This document shows positions 54,062-64,000 of a stretch of DNA of 64,000 nt, one piece after another. Made by a program: the position numbers and the translations under genes. The stretch is from Zoroaster sp. YZ-2022 (taxonomy: Eukaryota > Echinodermata > Asteroidea > Forcipulatida > Zoroasteridae), in the NCBI GenBank assembly GCA_029582265.1, contig CM055823.1:23261290-23325289 (forward strand), in the 5' to 3' direction. The notes under the pieces are model-generated. The model saw only the letters and a list, made by a program, of their open reading frames with translations, had not been told where the DNA came from and ran no database searches. Position 1 is the stretch's first letter, and the number at the start of each line of letters is the position of its first letter.

Positions 54062-54425
54062 TGGTGTGCTATGGTCTGGCGGTTTAGTGCATCGGATTTG
54101 TATTCTGATGGCTGAGTCGTCAGAATGTGGGTTCGAATCCCAACTGTGACTGGGGTACTTGTGTCCTTGAGCAAGACACTTTACGATAATTGCTTCTCTC
54201 CACCCAGGGGTAAATGGGTACCTGTATGAGGGCAGAGTTGGTTGTTGTGTTTAATTAGTCCATATGCGCTGAAATGGCAGCAATTGAGCTGTATACTCCT
54301 CAGGGAGCTGAGATGGTTTCAGGAATGATTTATGAGCCTGATGAGCAGGGATACTAATGTAATGCGCCTTGAGCAGCATTTTGGTGGATAAGCGCCATAT
54401 AATAGGTATGTGCGTATCCACACAT
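54062..54425 (+). mobile_element. tRNA-derived SINE (family 1), copy 3
   Basis: Counterpart of 3072-3430 with the same left flank (CAGAACTGTTTACAGTACTA). The A box is mutated (TGGTCTGGCGG). The tail is GCGCCATATAATAGG rather than the CGT run, so the tails have diverged since duplication. Confidence 0.85.
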
Positions 54426-55917
54426 TGTCGCAAATCGTTTTGTGGCCTCCAATCTCGGGTTGAATCGCCGTGGCGAAGACACCGTGGAGATAGCGCTTTG
54501 TTACGTTTCGCTCAGGCCGTTCTTTTTGACGTACCCAGTAGCTTTTTTTTCGAAGACGTAGATCACATATTCTACTTCAACCTCGTTCTCGAATTTTCTG
54601 AATGCGGCATCTAGAAGTTTCCCAAAATAATTCTCGAAATTTGGGTTCGTTCTTGCTCATCAAAACCATCGACGATTTACCAAAAGTTGAGTAAAATACC
54701 TTATCAAACGATAAAAATCATTTTTCGATACCTGTTTTCTACCTCTTGACCAATTTTGACGGCGATTGGACGATTCCCAGTTATGTTTTTTGGATTCCCA
54801 AACATCGATGTCAACCAAAGATTGTATTGCGCCACGTTCAGCGCGCGATAGACCTACCAATTTTCAGTCCGATAAATCGTCCGTTTAAACCTAATATACA
54901 TCGGCGTAACACAATAATATTAGTTCGCATGAACTTATTTCATTTTTCATCTTTCCAGTTCATTTTGTTTCATCTTTCCAGTCCAATATAATTTATAAAT
55001 TGTTCTAATGTTTAGTTAAATCAGGGATGAGAATCTTTCGCGGATTTCAGTGTAAAAATATGAAAATAATCCTCAGATTTGAGTAATTTTTTTTTCATTA
55101 TTTTTTATTTATTATTATTTTTCTTTTTAACACATTTTTTTGTATTTATTATTTGTAAATCAGCACTACAAAAGAAACTAATCATTGAATTAGCCTGGAA
55201 ATAGATTATTATTCTTCCTCTTTTCCCAAGCATTCCAGTGATACCAACCTTTTGAAAATCGGACAAGAATTAAGAAAGTTATGATATGGAATCCGAGAAA
55301 ATCTAGGGGTAGAATGTCTTATCTGGCATCCACTATTTTTCATTAAATATAACCTATAATGTTTTCTTACCTACCTGGTAAGGTGGAGAACATAAGGATG
55401 ATGATGGACATATACTTTAAATTATTCCAGGATATTTATTTCATGAAAAATCAGGCATTTTTGATATACGATGACTTCCTCAGTCATGTCAGTCTGATCT
55501 TGTAAACTCCACAATTAGAGACCAACACAGTCATTCACTCATTGTACATGCGCAGTGGCAACTATAATAGGATCCTTCTATTTTCTGAAGAGGAGGATTT
55601 TTTTTAGAAGCGAAATAAAGTCCGAAAACCATCATAAATGTGGATTTTAATGATAGTTTCTGCTTTCTGTACCAACAAAAATCGATAGAATCAGTTTTTA
55701 ACTGGTTAGTGGTTGCAAAAAAATTCCAAAAAAGCCCTTAAAAAGTGGCGGTCGGATACGACATTCTTTCCAAATCTAGGAAAGCGGGTCACAAGTCAAA
55801 TTTACATTTCTTTTGTTTTGCTTATAAAATAATTGACATTTACGGGCCTAAAATTGCGGATTCAACATAACTTCCTTATTTTGGTCACAGGAAGATGATC
55901 CTTATATCATTGTAATC
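54426..55917. other. Unassigned region
   Basis: No ORF with recognisable motifs and no inverted or tandem repeat of note. A T-rich zone lies at 55085-55160. Confidence 0.4.
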
Positions 55918-56018
55918 GTCTATTCAAGACCTTGACAATGATACCAGTTGTATTGGAATCTGTTGATTTTGAAAATTTTGTCACATAGCTACATTATTAT
56001 TACACAGGCATAAGTCCA

Positions 56019-56060
<42 letters not shown>

Positions 56061-56744
56061 AAAGAGAATTTCTACATGGTGTCACCGCAAACAGTCATGA
56101 TCAATGCATACTCAACTGCATGCATATATACATCCATCATGGGAACAATTCCTGGTAAATACCCAGGTGTTGCAAACTTAATTTCATAATTTGTTTCCGC
56201 CTCCCCATGCTCCATGCTCTTATCTATACTGCATCAGTCAAGGTAGATTTTGCAGAAAACCTAGCTTATACTTGGTTCTAAATACCGGTACTAGTAATAG
56301 CGGTTGCACAGAGTGATCAAAGCATTTATGCTCAGTGTAATGTTAATCTTAAAATTATTCAGTACTCACAAATGAGTGGTTCACACAAGTCTGTATTCAA
56401 GATCCAAACTGAACTATGAATCTTGATCATGTTGTTTAGCGCTGGTGTGAAAAGCGCCCTCTTTCGTCAGCTTTTAAGGACTGCATGCAATGTATCCACG
56501 CAGTACATAACTTAAAGGGACAGTATCGTCACGATCAACAGGGCATGGAATCAGGTACTTGTTTTAGATTAACTTAGTGACTGAAAATAATACCCGAAAT
56601 AATAAGGTCATGACCGTTGCTGCTGAATAAATGAGCCAGTAATGTTCTATAATATTCAAGACCTTGACAATGATACCAGTTGTATTGGAATCTGTTGATT
56701 TTGAAAATTTTTGTCACATAGGCCCTAGCTACATTATAAGTCCA

Positions 56745-56777
<33 letters not shown>

Positions 56778-56790
56778 AAAGAGAATTGAT
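55918..56790. repeat. Local direct duplication with (ATT)n tracts
   Basis: ATTCAAGACCTTGACAATGA and onward through TCTGTTGATTTTGAAAATTT, AGTCCACATTATT and (ATT)n to CAAAAGAGAATT occurs at 55918-56070 and again at 56651-56785. Between them lies 56235-56650, the partner of 42353-43530, including a GGGACA-family MITE left half from 56516. Confidence 0.82.
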
Positions 56791-56943
56791 CAAGGCACGT
56801 CACAGAACGGTTTGGTCTCATATTATTTTGCCCCGTAATTTAGCTATCCAAATTCCAGCGCGCATATTCACACAATACATTATGTACACGGATCCTAGCT
56901 GTGGTGACCGCAGCCCTACTACCTGACTTTTACAACTTCTGTC

Positions 56944-57546
56944 ATTAACGGACGGTAGTAGAGCTGCGGTGAATGCCCATAGTACTCCTTTATGGACAAG
57001 TATCGATATCGAGCAGGCAATGTTCCGTTCCCCAAAAAGGTGTCCCAAACATGAAATGCTCCTCAAACTCACCTCAGATTCTATGCCACCTACAGATGCC
57101 TCTTCTGAAGTTTAAAACCATGCAACTTGCATTGGCGAGTTACGGACATTTAAGTTTGGAAAAATGCAGATTGAACTAGTAAACATGGAAACTGCTGGAT
57201 TTCCCAACAATGCATTGCGCGCATACACAATGACCCTCCTGCTACCGGTAAAAACGAAAAGCAGGCGGTATGGCGCCACCTGGCGATTTTAGCATACCAA
57301 CTACATACATTTGGTACGCTGAAATCGCTGGGTGGCTCTGCCTGATAACGAAATCGTGTGCGCGTTGCGGTGCTGTGTCATTCACATCATCGTTCAAAAA
57401 ATGTCCGTATCCTGCCATGATTACATGTTCGAACTGTAGAACGCAAAATCTGAGTTGAGCATTTCATGTTTGAGACACTGAGAACAGGTGCTGTACTGCT
57501 CGTAAGGTACTATCGAACATTCACCGCAGCTCTACGGTCCGTTAAT
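56944..57546. mobile_element. Putative DNA element with imperfect terminal inverted repeats
   Basis: ATTAACGGACGGTAGTAGAG with CTGCGGTGAATG (56944-56976) is inverted at 57516-57546 (CATTCACCGCAGCTCTACGG, TCCGTTAAT), apart from a 4-bp difference. An inner hairpin at 57270-57340 pairs GCGATTTTAGCATACCAA with TTGGTACGCTGAAATCGC. No transposase is present. Confidence 0.55.
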
Positions 57547-59221
57547 GAGCAGGATGTGAGCAGTCTGAACTTCCTGAATCCATGCACTGTATATACAAGT
57601 CATGTAACGATTCGGGGAATAAACTAACTAAAACCCTCGTCGTCATCCAGGAAATCTCAGGAAGGTGTTTAATAATTGGTTTCTATAGACAGACAAGCAG
57701 ACATGATAAAACGGACACTTTCAGTCGAAAGGTTGACTTTAACCGTAGGGAAATTCACGAACTATGTATTTTATTTACCAATCTCAATAATCACAAAATA
57801 TACATAAGCCCTCTCTTGATTAGACAATTAATTATGTATAAACTCCAATCAACACTGCATACGCACTGCTCTGCTGTACTACTACTAGCGGTTGGTAGCC
57901 GTGGTCGCTATAATACTAAGCGCAATCTGTGCCTTTAATAAAAGTGTAAAAACTATAGAATACATTATTTGTGTCTGTGTGTTTCTTTATCTCTCTGCTG
58001 CGCTGAGAATCTTGGAATAAAGTATTTCGTGTAGTCATCGGTGACAGGCTCTGTTGGAAAACAAAGCCAGCATCTTGGAGTCTTTAAATCTTTAGGTCTT
58101 TCGAATTCGGTCTTTAGGTCTTGAAACGGCGAGCTCCGCTCCGTTGGGAAAAACCGAGCCCAGACTCACTCTTCAACGCTTTATATAGTCTGGTTGCGTA
58201 TGCTGCATGATTACCTAAAACAGCAAGCTGATTGGCTACATTAAAACAATAAACCAATAGCGTTAACTTCAGCGGTAGCTTGGCGTTTTGCCAATGTCTT
58301 GCGTCTGGCCGCTAATCACTGTTACATTACATGCAGAATCGGAATAAACTTTATACATGTACATACATCGCTGTTTATTAAAATAGAGGCAAAGTGAAAC
58401 GATTTTATGATTGGCGGCTGTAAAAAAAGTAATCATTGTGAATCAACAGTACAATTATAATTTGGAGCGGAAACTGCCTAAGAAAAATTGCCCACAGGTT
58501 TTAAGCAGAAAAGCGGTTTTCGTCACACTATTGTACACTGTATATTACTATCACGAGAGTGACCATTAAATCGTAGCGCTGATGTTTCTACGTCACGTCA
58601 CATGCCAACATTTAAGGCGGAGCTCCACGAATACTAATAGCTAATATTAGTTCAAAAAGCTAAAGGCGTCATTCTCAATTTGGTTACTGGTTGGCCCAGC
58701 AACTGTTGCAATTCTTGCTGTTCGCGATACATGAGTACTAGTGTATAGTGTACATGTACAATTAGCCAGTGTACATCCGCCCAGTGCACATTGTATATAG
58801 CCCTCTAGCAGTGTCTTGATGATAGCCACTTTTGCGTCGTGTGAGCGTTGTGCGTATATTATGGTACTAAGCGCGCGTGTACTTCTATCAGCCAATGATG
58901 GCGGAGATATTCAGCAGCGTACACACATCAGCTGCAAAAATCGCCAACGCATGGCGCCTATCGCTGCCCTTTTACGCACACAGATGGTCCTAACAACATG
59001 TGCCCTCAACAGCTCATGCACGCAGTGCGAATACTGAGGCGAGTCCGTTGGGCTCACGTGTGTTTGTGCAGTGCATTGTATTGTGCTGTGTGTGTGGGGG
59101 ATCGTGTCTGGGGGCGATGGGACAGCGCACCGTGTTGGGCTGAGCAGCCATAAGAATACGGGCGGGGGTGTGAGAAATACCGTGGTGGTAAGTCGCCTCA
59201 CGACAACAGCCTTGATCAAGG
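57547..59221. other. Unassigned, moderately GC-richer region
   Basis: A 118-codon plus-strand ORF (57582-57938) has no motif that I recognise. TCTTTAGGTCTT is repeated near 58085-58125, and a TATATAG-type box lies near 58185. I cannot name a gene here. Confidence 0.35.
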
Positions 59222-59330
59222 CTAGTAATGTTCAGTCACTGTGTTCATCTTAAACTAGGACACCGATTCCGGCATGCACTGTTGAAGAGTCATGCTCTGA
59301 TGGTGACGATATTGTCGCTTAACGTGCATG
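59222..59330. mobile_element. Foldback MITE (GGGACA family), right half
   Basis: AGTAATGTTCAGTCACTGTG to GGTGACGATATTGTCGCTT matches the right arm of the complete copies. The left half is absent. Confidence 0.65.
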
Positions 59331-60791
59331 TTTGATGATCCGACACACAGTGGGCCTGGGGCCAGGGTGCTGAAACCAGTAATGTGCGCCAAAAGGGGTT
59401 ATTTGTGTATGTGCCAGATTTTAATTATTTTACATTTTTTAAGGTTGCTAAGACCCCTACGACTATTTTATAAACAAATTAAACTCCAATTAATATTATT
59501 TTAATAACTGTAGAAGCGCCTTACAATCTCAAAAAAAAAATTAAAAAAAACTTTTCAAATTGCCATTGTGGGTTTTTACAGAATCTATCGTCGTGTCAAT
59601 TGAAGTAACCTCAGTGTATGGTCTATATTTTATCACAATTATTGTATAAAAAGATACTTGCACTAAGAAGTCAAGCACCCCATCAGGTCATGATATTGGG
59701 CCATTTTTTGTATATACTTATATGGACCTCAAGTCTTACTTTTCCAGAAAATGTTTGGACCTCGGCATGCTGATGAGGAGGTCATTTGTCGGCAAATGAA
59801 TTTGGTCACTATTTTATTTTGTGCATGGGGTGCACCCATAATATATACCAGGCAAGTGTAATATAAATTATACCAACGCTTCAGTTGACTGAACCTCGCC
59901 ACATTTACGTAATTAACCTTCTGTATTATTTGTATTCTACATCTACAGTTTTAACACATAGTTATAGTATTAAATTTAATATACTTTCATCGTTATTTAC
60001 GTCATGTGTCAATACGGTAATTTTATGTTTTTTATGTTATTTTATTTAATTTAATTTTTTTGGGGGGCCTATTTACCCATGAAACAAAGCATTAATGAAC
60101 CGACAAAATTTGTGCAGTCATTAAAAGGCAATTATATGCATAGCATACACAAATGAAATGGGAGTGTCTCTAAAATCTCTCACTTATAATACCCAAAGTT
60201 GAACACCTCAGTCCACAACATTCTAACGAGGGAAGGGGTGAGTGGGAGAAATGTTGAGGGGGTGATGGGGTTGGCCTGAGAAATTAAGTTTGTTACAGAA
60301 TTTCTTGTACTTATTTTGTTGGCATTGTTTGGTTTGATCAGGAAGTTCTTATACATTATTTGTTTTTGTGTTTGATGGATTGTATGATGCCATTCGTCAT
60401 CCATAATTTTAATCTTCTATTAAGACTGATATTTTAATCTGGGAAATCATAAAGGTGATTTCAAAATTCGTCCAAAAGTTCCGTACGCCCTCTGTCGCTG
60501 TAGCGATCCAAAAACTTGGCCACAGGACAGGATACTTATGCCAACGTGGGTGAAACCATCTACAGAATACAGGAAAGATTTATCCAAAACAAATAATACG
60601 ATCTAGTCTAAAATAGTCATTGCTTAATTAAAGTGATTTCAGCATATTTTGTGAAGTGTTTGAAGTCCATCTCTTTTAAAATACAAAATTACTGAGACTT
60701 CAAATCAGTCTGTTTCTTTAGGTCTATACAAAATAATGTCATGGTTCAGACTTTCCCGTTCAAATTACCCGGGGTTATTCAAACTCGGCGA
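59331..60791. other. Unassigned AT-rich spacer
   Basis: No supported gene or repeat. Short A- and T-runs are common. Confidence 0.4.
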
Positions 60792-60896
60792 TTTTTTTTT
60801 TTTTTTTTTCCGGAGGAAAAATATTTATTTTCTCATCTCAATTTCACAATCGTTCAGTACAGAAATATAAATAATACATATCCAAAAAATAAAGAG

Positions 60897-61397
60897 CTAC
60901 TCTTCACAAAGCCTTGAAAATGTGTCCCATTTTTGATAAAATTTAACACTATTACCATTTGTCATGAAAATGAATTTCTCCAATACATAATATCGTTTAA
61001 TATCCTTCTTTATCTGCTCAAAGGATGGTTTACTTTCATTCATCTTCATTTCATAGATATGAAAACGACACATAAGAAGAATCAAATTAAGGGCACTCCA
61101 ATTTCTATTCAGCACCCCAAAGAGAATACACATATTGTCGAAATTGACATTAATGTTCACTGTCTCTGTCACCCATATATTAACTCGATCCCAAAAGGAA
61201 CGGGTAATCTTACATGTACAGAACAAATGAACTAGGGTCTCACTTTCGACTTGGCAAAAGGTACACAATTCACTATTCTTGATCTTAATTTTGTGAAAGG
61301 AATTAACTCCCAAGATTCTATGGACCAGCCTATATTGAAACCAACGTAATTTAGTATCTAAAGTACACACAAAGGAAGACGACAAAAGACCAACCAT
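60897..61397 (-). pseudogene. L1/Tx1-like ORF2, C-terminal Cys-rich region
   Basis: TKLRWFQYRLVHRILGVN is followed by ELCTFCQVESETLVHLFCTC, the CxxC...HxxxxC zinc-binding motif typical of L1-type ORF2 C termini, then FWDRVNIW. The frame ends at FSRLCEE-stop, about 90 bp before the poly(A) tail. Open over 166 codons. Confidence 0.85.
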
Positions 61398-61463
61398 TTT
61401 GATATGGGAATATCAACATTCAACTTTGTATCCCACTTACTGATAAATTTAAACTGAACCGTT

Positions 61464-62318
61464 TTAGTCGCGGTAAAAATTGTAAATACGTATCGAGCCT
61501 TTTTTATCCTGCAAAAGCAACTCCAGGTTAAAAGGGATAAAAGGAAAAACAATGTTACATTTTATTCCAGTAAAGCAATTACGAAAAGAATGTTTAACCG
61601 CTTTAACCATGCCCCCATACTCAAGGAAATTCGTTCTAATGTTAGATCGAACCATAAAATTTTCCAACGTTAAAAAGTCCCCCTTTTCATCAAGAAGATC
61701 GCACACAAAATTTACACCTTTGTTGGCCCAGTGTTTATAATACACTGTTTTCTTGCCAACTCTAATCCTGTGATTATACCACAAAGTATTCGTTAAAACA
61801 TCGTTCAATGTGTCTGGTTCATGGATTGACACAAAGGAGCACCAGGCATTGAGAACATCAATCCAAAAGTAATTGGGGCATTGGGCCAGTTTTAATGGTT
61901 GGACAATACTGGCATGTCCTCCCTCCAGAACAAGGGAGTTTTGAATTGTTGTAATCTTGGAAAAAAGGTTGACCGAGTCAACAACATTTAAGTATCTACG
62001 AATCCAAGTAATTTTAAGTGCATTAATGTAAGAACGCATATCGACCATTTTCAAACCTCCTTGACTATAGTCTTGAATCATCTGATTCCTGGATATTCTA
62101 TCGACACCTTTCCAAATGAATTTGTAAAACATACTATCTAATGCTTTAATCATATAGCCAGGCGGGTCAGGGAGTGTCAAAATAAGAAATGTAAGTTTTG
62201 ATAGTAGAAGTGATTTAACTATTGTAACCCTTCCAAGAACAGTGAGGTTTCTTTTAGACCATTGTTCAATTAAACATTTAACGGTAATAATAACCTTATC
62301 ATAGTTAACCCTCACCAT
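61464..62318 (-). pseudogene. L1/Tx1-like ORF2, region after the RT core
   Basis: WSKRNLTVLGRVTIVKSLLL, KLTFLILTLPDPP, FYKFIWKGVDRISRN and YSQGGLKMVDMRSYINALKI are the conserved post-RT motifs (GR..I.K...L....Y, W......I......GGL...) of L1 and CR1-type LINEs. 284 codons are open. A frame change near 61460 separates it from the C-terminal piece. Confidence 0.87.
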
Positions 62319-63500
62319 GGTATTAAGATTAGTGGAAAAATCAATACCAAGTGCTCTAAACGTATCTTGGACACCAATCCAGTTAATATTAATATTAGCA
62401 CAAAGCGGTTTTGATGGCTATATTACCAATCCAGACCGCATTTGTTTTTATCTACATTGACTTTTAAGCCGGACATTTTAGCAAAATCATCAAGTAACTT
62501 AAAAGCTCGTCCCAATGAAATTTCTGAACCATTTAAAAATAACACGGTGTCGTCTGCATATTGAAAGCCTATATTCCACATCCTCAACTATGATCCCTTT
62601 CAAAATTCTGTCATTGCGAACCATCTTGCCCAGAATCTCAGCACACAAAGGAACAAATACGGGCTGAGGCCGTCGCTTGTAATCTACAGCCCCGCTCAAT
62701 TTTGAACGACTCCGACAGAAATCCATTGATCAAAACGGGCTTTAGCCCACTATAAAAGTCTGAAACCATTTTTTGAATTGAAGGACCAAATTAAACTTAT
62801 CAAGAATATTCATAATAAATTTATGGGAGACAGAATCAAAGGCTTTCTCAAAATCAATTAACAAAACATACATTAACCGGATATTTTCCCAATATAGCGT
62901 CCGCTTAAAATCCTTTCTGCTGCTCATGAATAATAGATGGAGACAAGTTTTAAGTCTCTCTGCAATACAAGCAAAGCCAATTTGTAAGAGGTATTCAGTA
63001 ACGAAATAGGCCGCCAGTTTTAAAAATTGACGTGGTTTATCCCTTTAGGCAATAATGTGATAATTCCATATTGTTGAGTAACTGAAAGTGTCCCCGTTTC
63101 ATAGGCAGCATTTAAGGAACGCAATAAATACCATGATAGATCGGTGAAAAACAATTTATAAAATTCAAAACTGAAACCGTCAGACCCTGGAGACTTCCGT
63201 TTTTAGTCTTCTTCAAAACATTTAAAATTTCCTGATGCGACAAGGGACCTTCAGGTTATCGTGTTGTGTTAGATAAAACTGGAGAGTCTGAATTTTAAAA
63301 ATAGACTGCAAATCAATATTGTTATTAGTGTCAGACACGGAGTAAATTTTTTATAAAAATGTCTAGCCTCAAGGAGAATATCCTTAGATGACTTCAATTC
63401 AGTACTATCATCTTTAATAACACAACTCATGGTCTTGTTAACACAATTACGCTTCTCCATATTCAAAAATACTTGGAAGGTTTTCGCCATGCTCTATCCA
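62319..63500 (-). pseudogene. L1/Tx1-like reverse transcriptase core
   Basis: The catalytic motif FQYADDTVLFLNGSEIS lies at about 62520-62566 (YADD codons 62549-62560). Upstream, VLLIDFEKAFDSVSHKFI (about 62800-62870) is the first catalytic Asp region. Pieces near 63000-63230 read as the NYRPIS- and FYKxF-type segments in changing frames, and 63269-63490 gives QVFLNMEKRNCVNKTM. At least four breaks occur. Confidence 0.85.
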
Positions 63501-63839
63501 ACGAGTTTTAGATCTTATTAAAACACCATCCATTTTATTTTGCGGATATCTACCAACTCCGGCCTGCTTGGAATTTAACAAATCTACTGAGGTGAAGTCT
63601 CCTGAGATACCTTATCAGTTAAATCTTTAATCTCATTTTCAAGACTGGACTCCACCTTACTGGCATATTTCTTTTCCAAGCTGAATAGGAAATAGTTTTA
63701 GACCTAATCTCCATTAAAAGCATCTCAAAAAAAAGCTGATCGTTAATTGTAAACTGGATGTCCCTGGGATGTATCTCCTTCAGACTGGAAGATAAATAAG
63801 GGAGGCCATATGTTTCACAGTTTCCTCAATAATATTTTT

Positions 63840-64000
63840 AACCTGGTCGACAAACACTTTGTCAGTAAGCAGGAATTATTAAATTTCCAATACCCTACCC
63901 CCTATCCATTTGGTTAAAATCAAACTTAATATCTACAAGAGAATGGTCAGTACGATATCCCGGCTTTATGTCACATGAAACAAATTTAGAATTTAGTTCG
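63840..64000 (-). pseudogene. L1/Tx1-like endonuclease, C-terminal end
   Basis: At the window edge the minus strand reads SCDIKPGYRTDHSLVDIKFD, in which TDH is the last catalytic motif of APE-type endonucleases. The remainder lies outside the window. Confidence 0.75.

Larger units (their letters stand above)
60792..64000 (-). mobile_element. L1/Tx1-like LINE, 3' part, running past the window end
   Basis: On the minus strand the element ends in a poly(A) tail (T run at 60792-60809). Reading upward are a short 3' UTR, a CCHC-type C-terminal region, the RT C terminus, the RT core with YADD, and at the window edge the end of an APE endonuclease (GYRTDHSLVDIKFD). The order and motifs fit L1-clade (Tx1-like) ORF2. 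Several stops and frameshifts make it a decayed copy. The 5' end lies beyond 64000. Confidence 0.88.

Noticed and set aside
57582..57938. 118-codon plus-strand ORF as a gene
   Set aside because: Composition is not distinctive and no motif is visible. Noted only in the spacer entry.
58647..58895. 82-codon minus-strand ORF as a gene
   Set aside because: No motif, no splice borders and no second copy in the window.

Overview
This 64 kb window is AT-rich nuclear DNA of a metazoan, most likely a marine invertebrate. The evidence is spliced exons with AG...GT borders, tRNA-derived SINEs, and DIRS-, Ty3/gypsy-, Tc1-, piggyBac-, hAT- and CACTA-type elements together with two LINE families. I cannot fix the phylum from sequence alone; the mix would suit an echinoderm, hemichordate or lophotrochozoan. 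Nothing looks bacterial or organellar. There is no CRISPR array, no rRNA, no functional tRNA, and no clearly intact conserved host gene.

Backbone. Much of the window consists of copies of one multi-exon block read on the minus strand. Copy 1 covers about 164-3071, copy 2 about 20.7-38.1 kb, and copy 3 about 46.5-54.1 kb. Several exons keep splice borders and read as parts of a tyrosine-recombinase-like protein (a HKT segment, a FVGTGGKP segment, then a LMSHxxxT..YY segment). Every copy is broken by later insertions, deletions or frameshifts. Because the copies are paralogous, many insertions can be compared with an uninterrupted version elsewhere in the same window, which fixes the target-site duplications directly.

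Layout. 1-3.4 kb: copy 1, with a hAT-like MITE, a piggyBac-like MITE and a SINE. 3.85-6.2 kb: a DDE transposon with a long intact transposase and clear TIRs. 6.4-6.8 kb: SINE. 6.95-16.93 kb: a 57-bp minisatellite split by a decayed Ty3/gypsy retrotransposon, whose gag is itself split by a 4.5-kb CACTA-like transposon carrying a spliced gene with in-phase exons. 17.6-18.0 kb: inverted tRNA-SINE pair. 20.7-38.1 kb: copy 2, opened by a DIRS-like retroelement region (about 27.0-33.0 kb) and by a LINE (33.3-37.7 kb) that itself carries a SINE. 38.5-40.5 kb: remnants of two multicopy gene families, one with a SWIM zinc finger. 41.3-46.4 kb: small foldback elements and duplicated noncoding DNA. 46.5-54.4 kb: copy 3 with a hAT-like element, a Tc1 element, a piggyBac-like MITE and a SINE. 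54.4-60.8 kb: mostly unassigned, with local duplications and inverted repeats. 60.8-64 kb: 3' part of an L1/Tx1-like LINE, running off the window.

How it fits together. The genes do not form a pathway. The window is a layered record of duplications and nested transposition. The parts most worth following are the repeated tyrosine-recombinase-like gene, the gene inside the CACTA-like element, and the intact DDE transposase.
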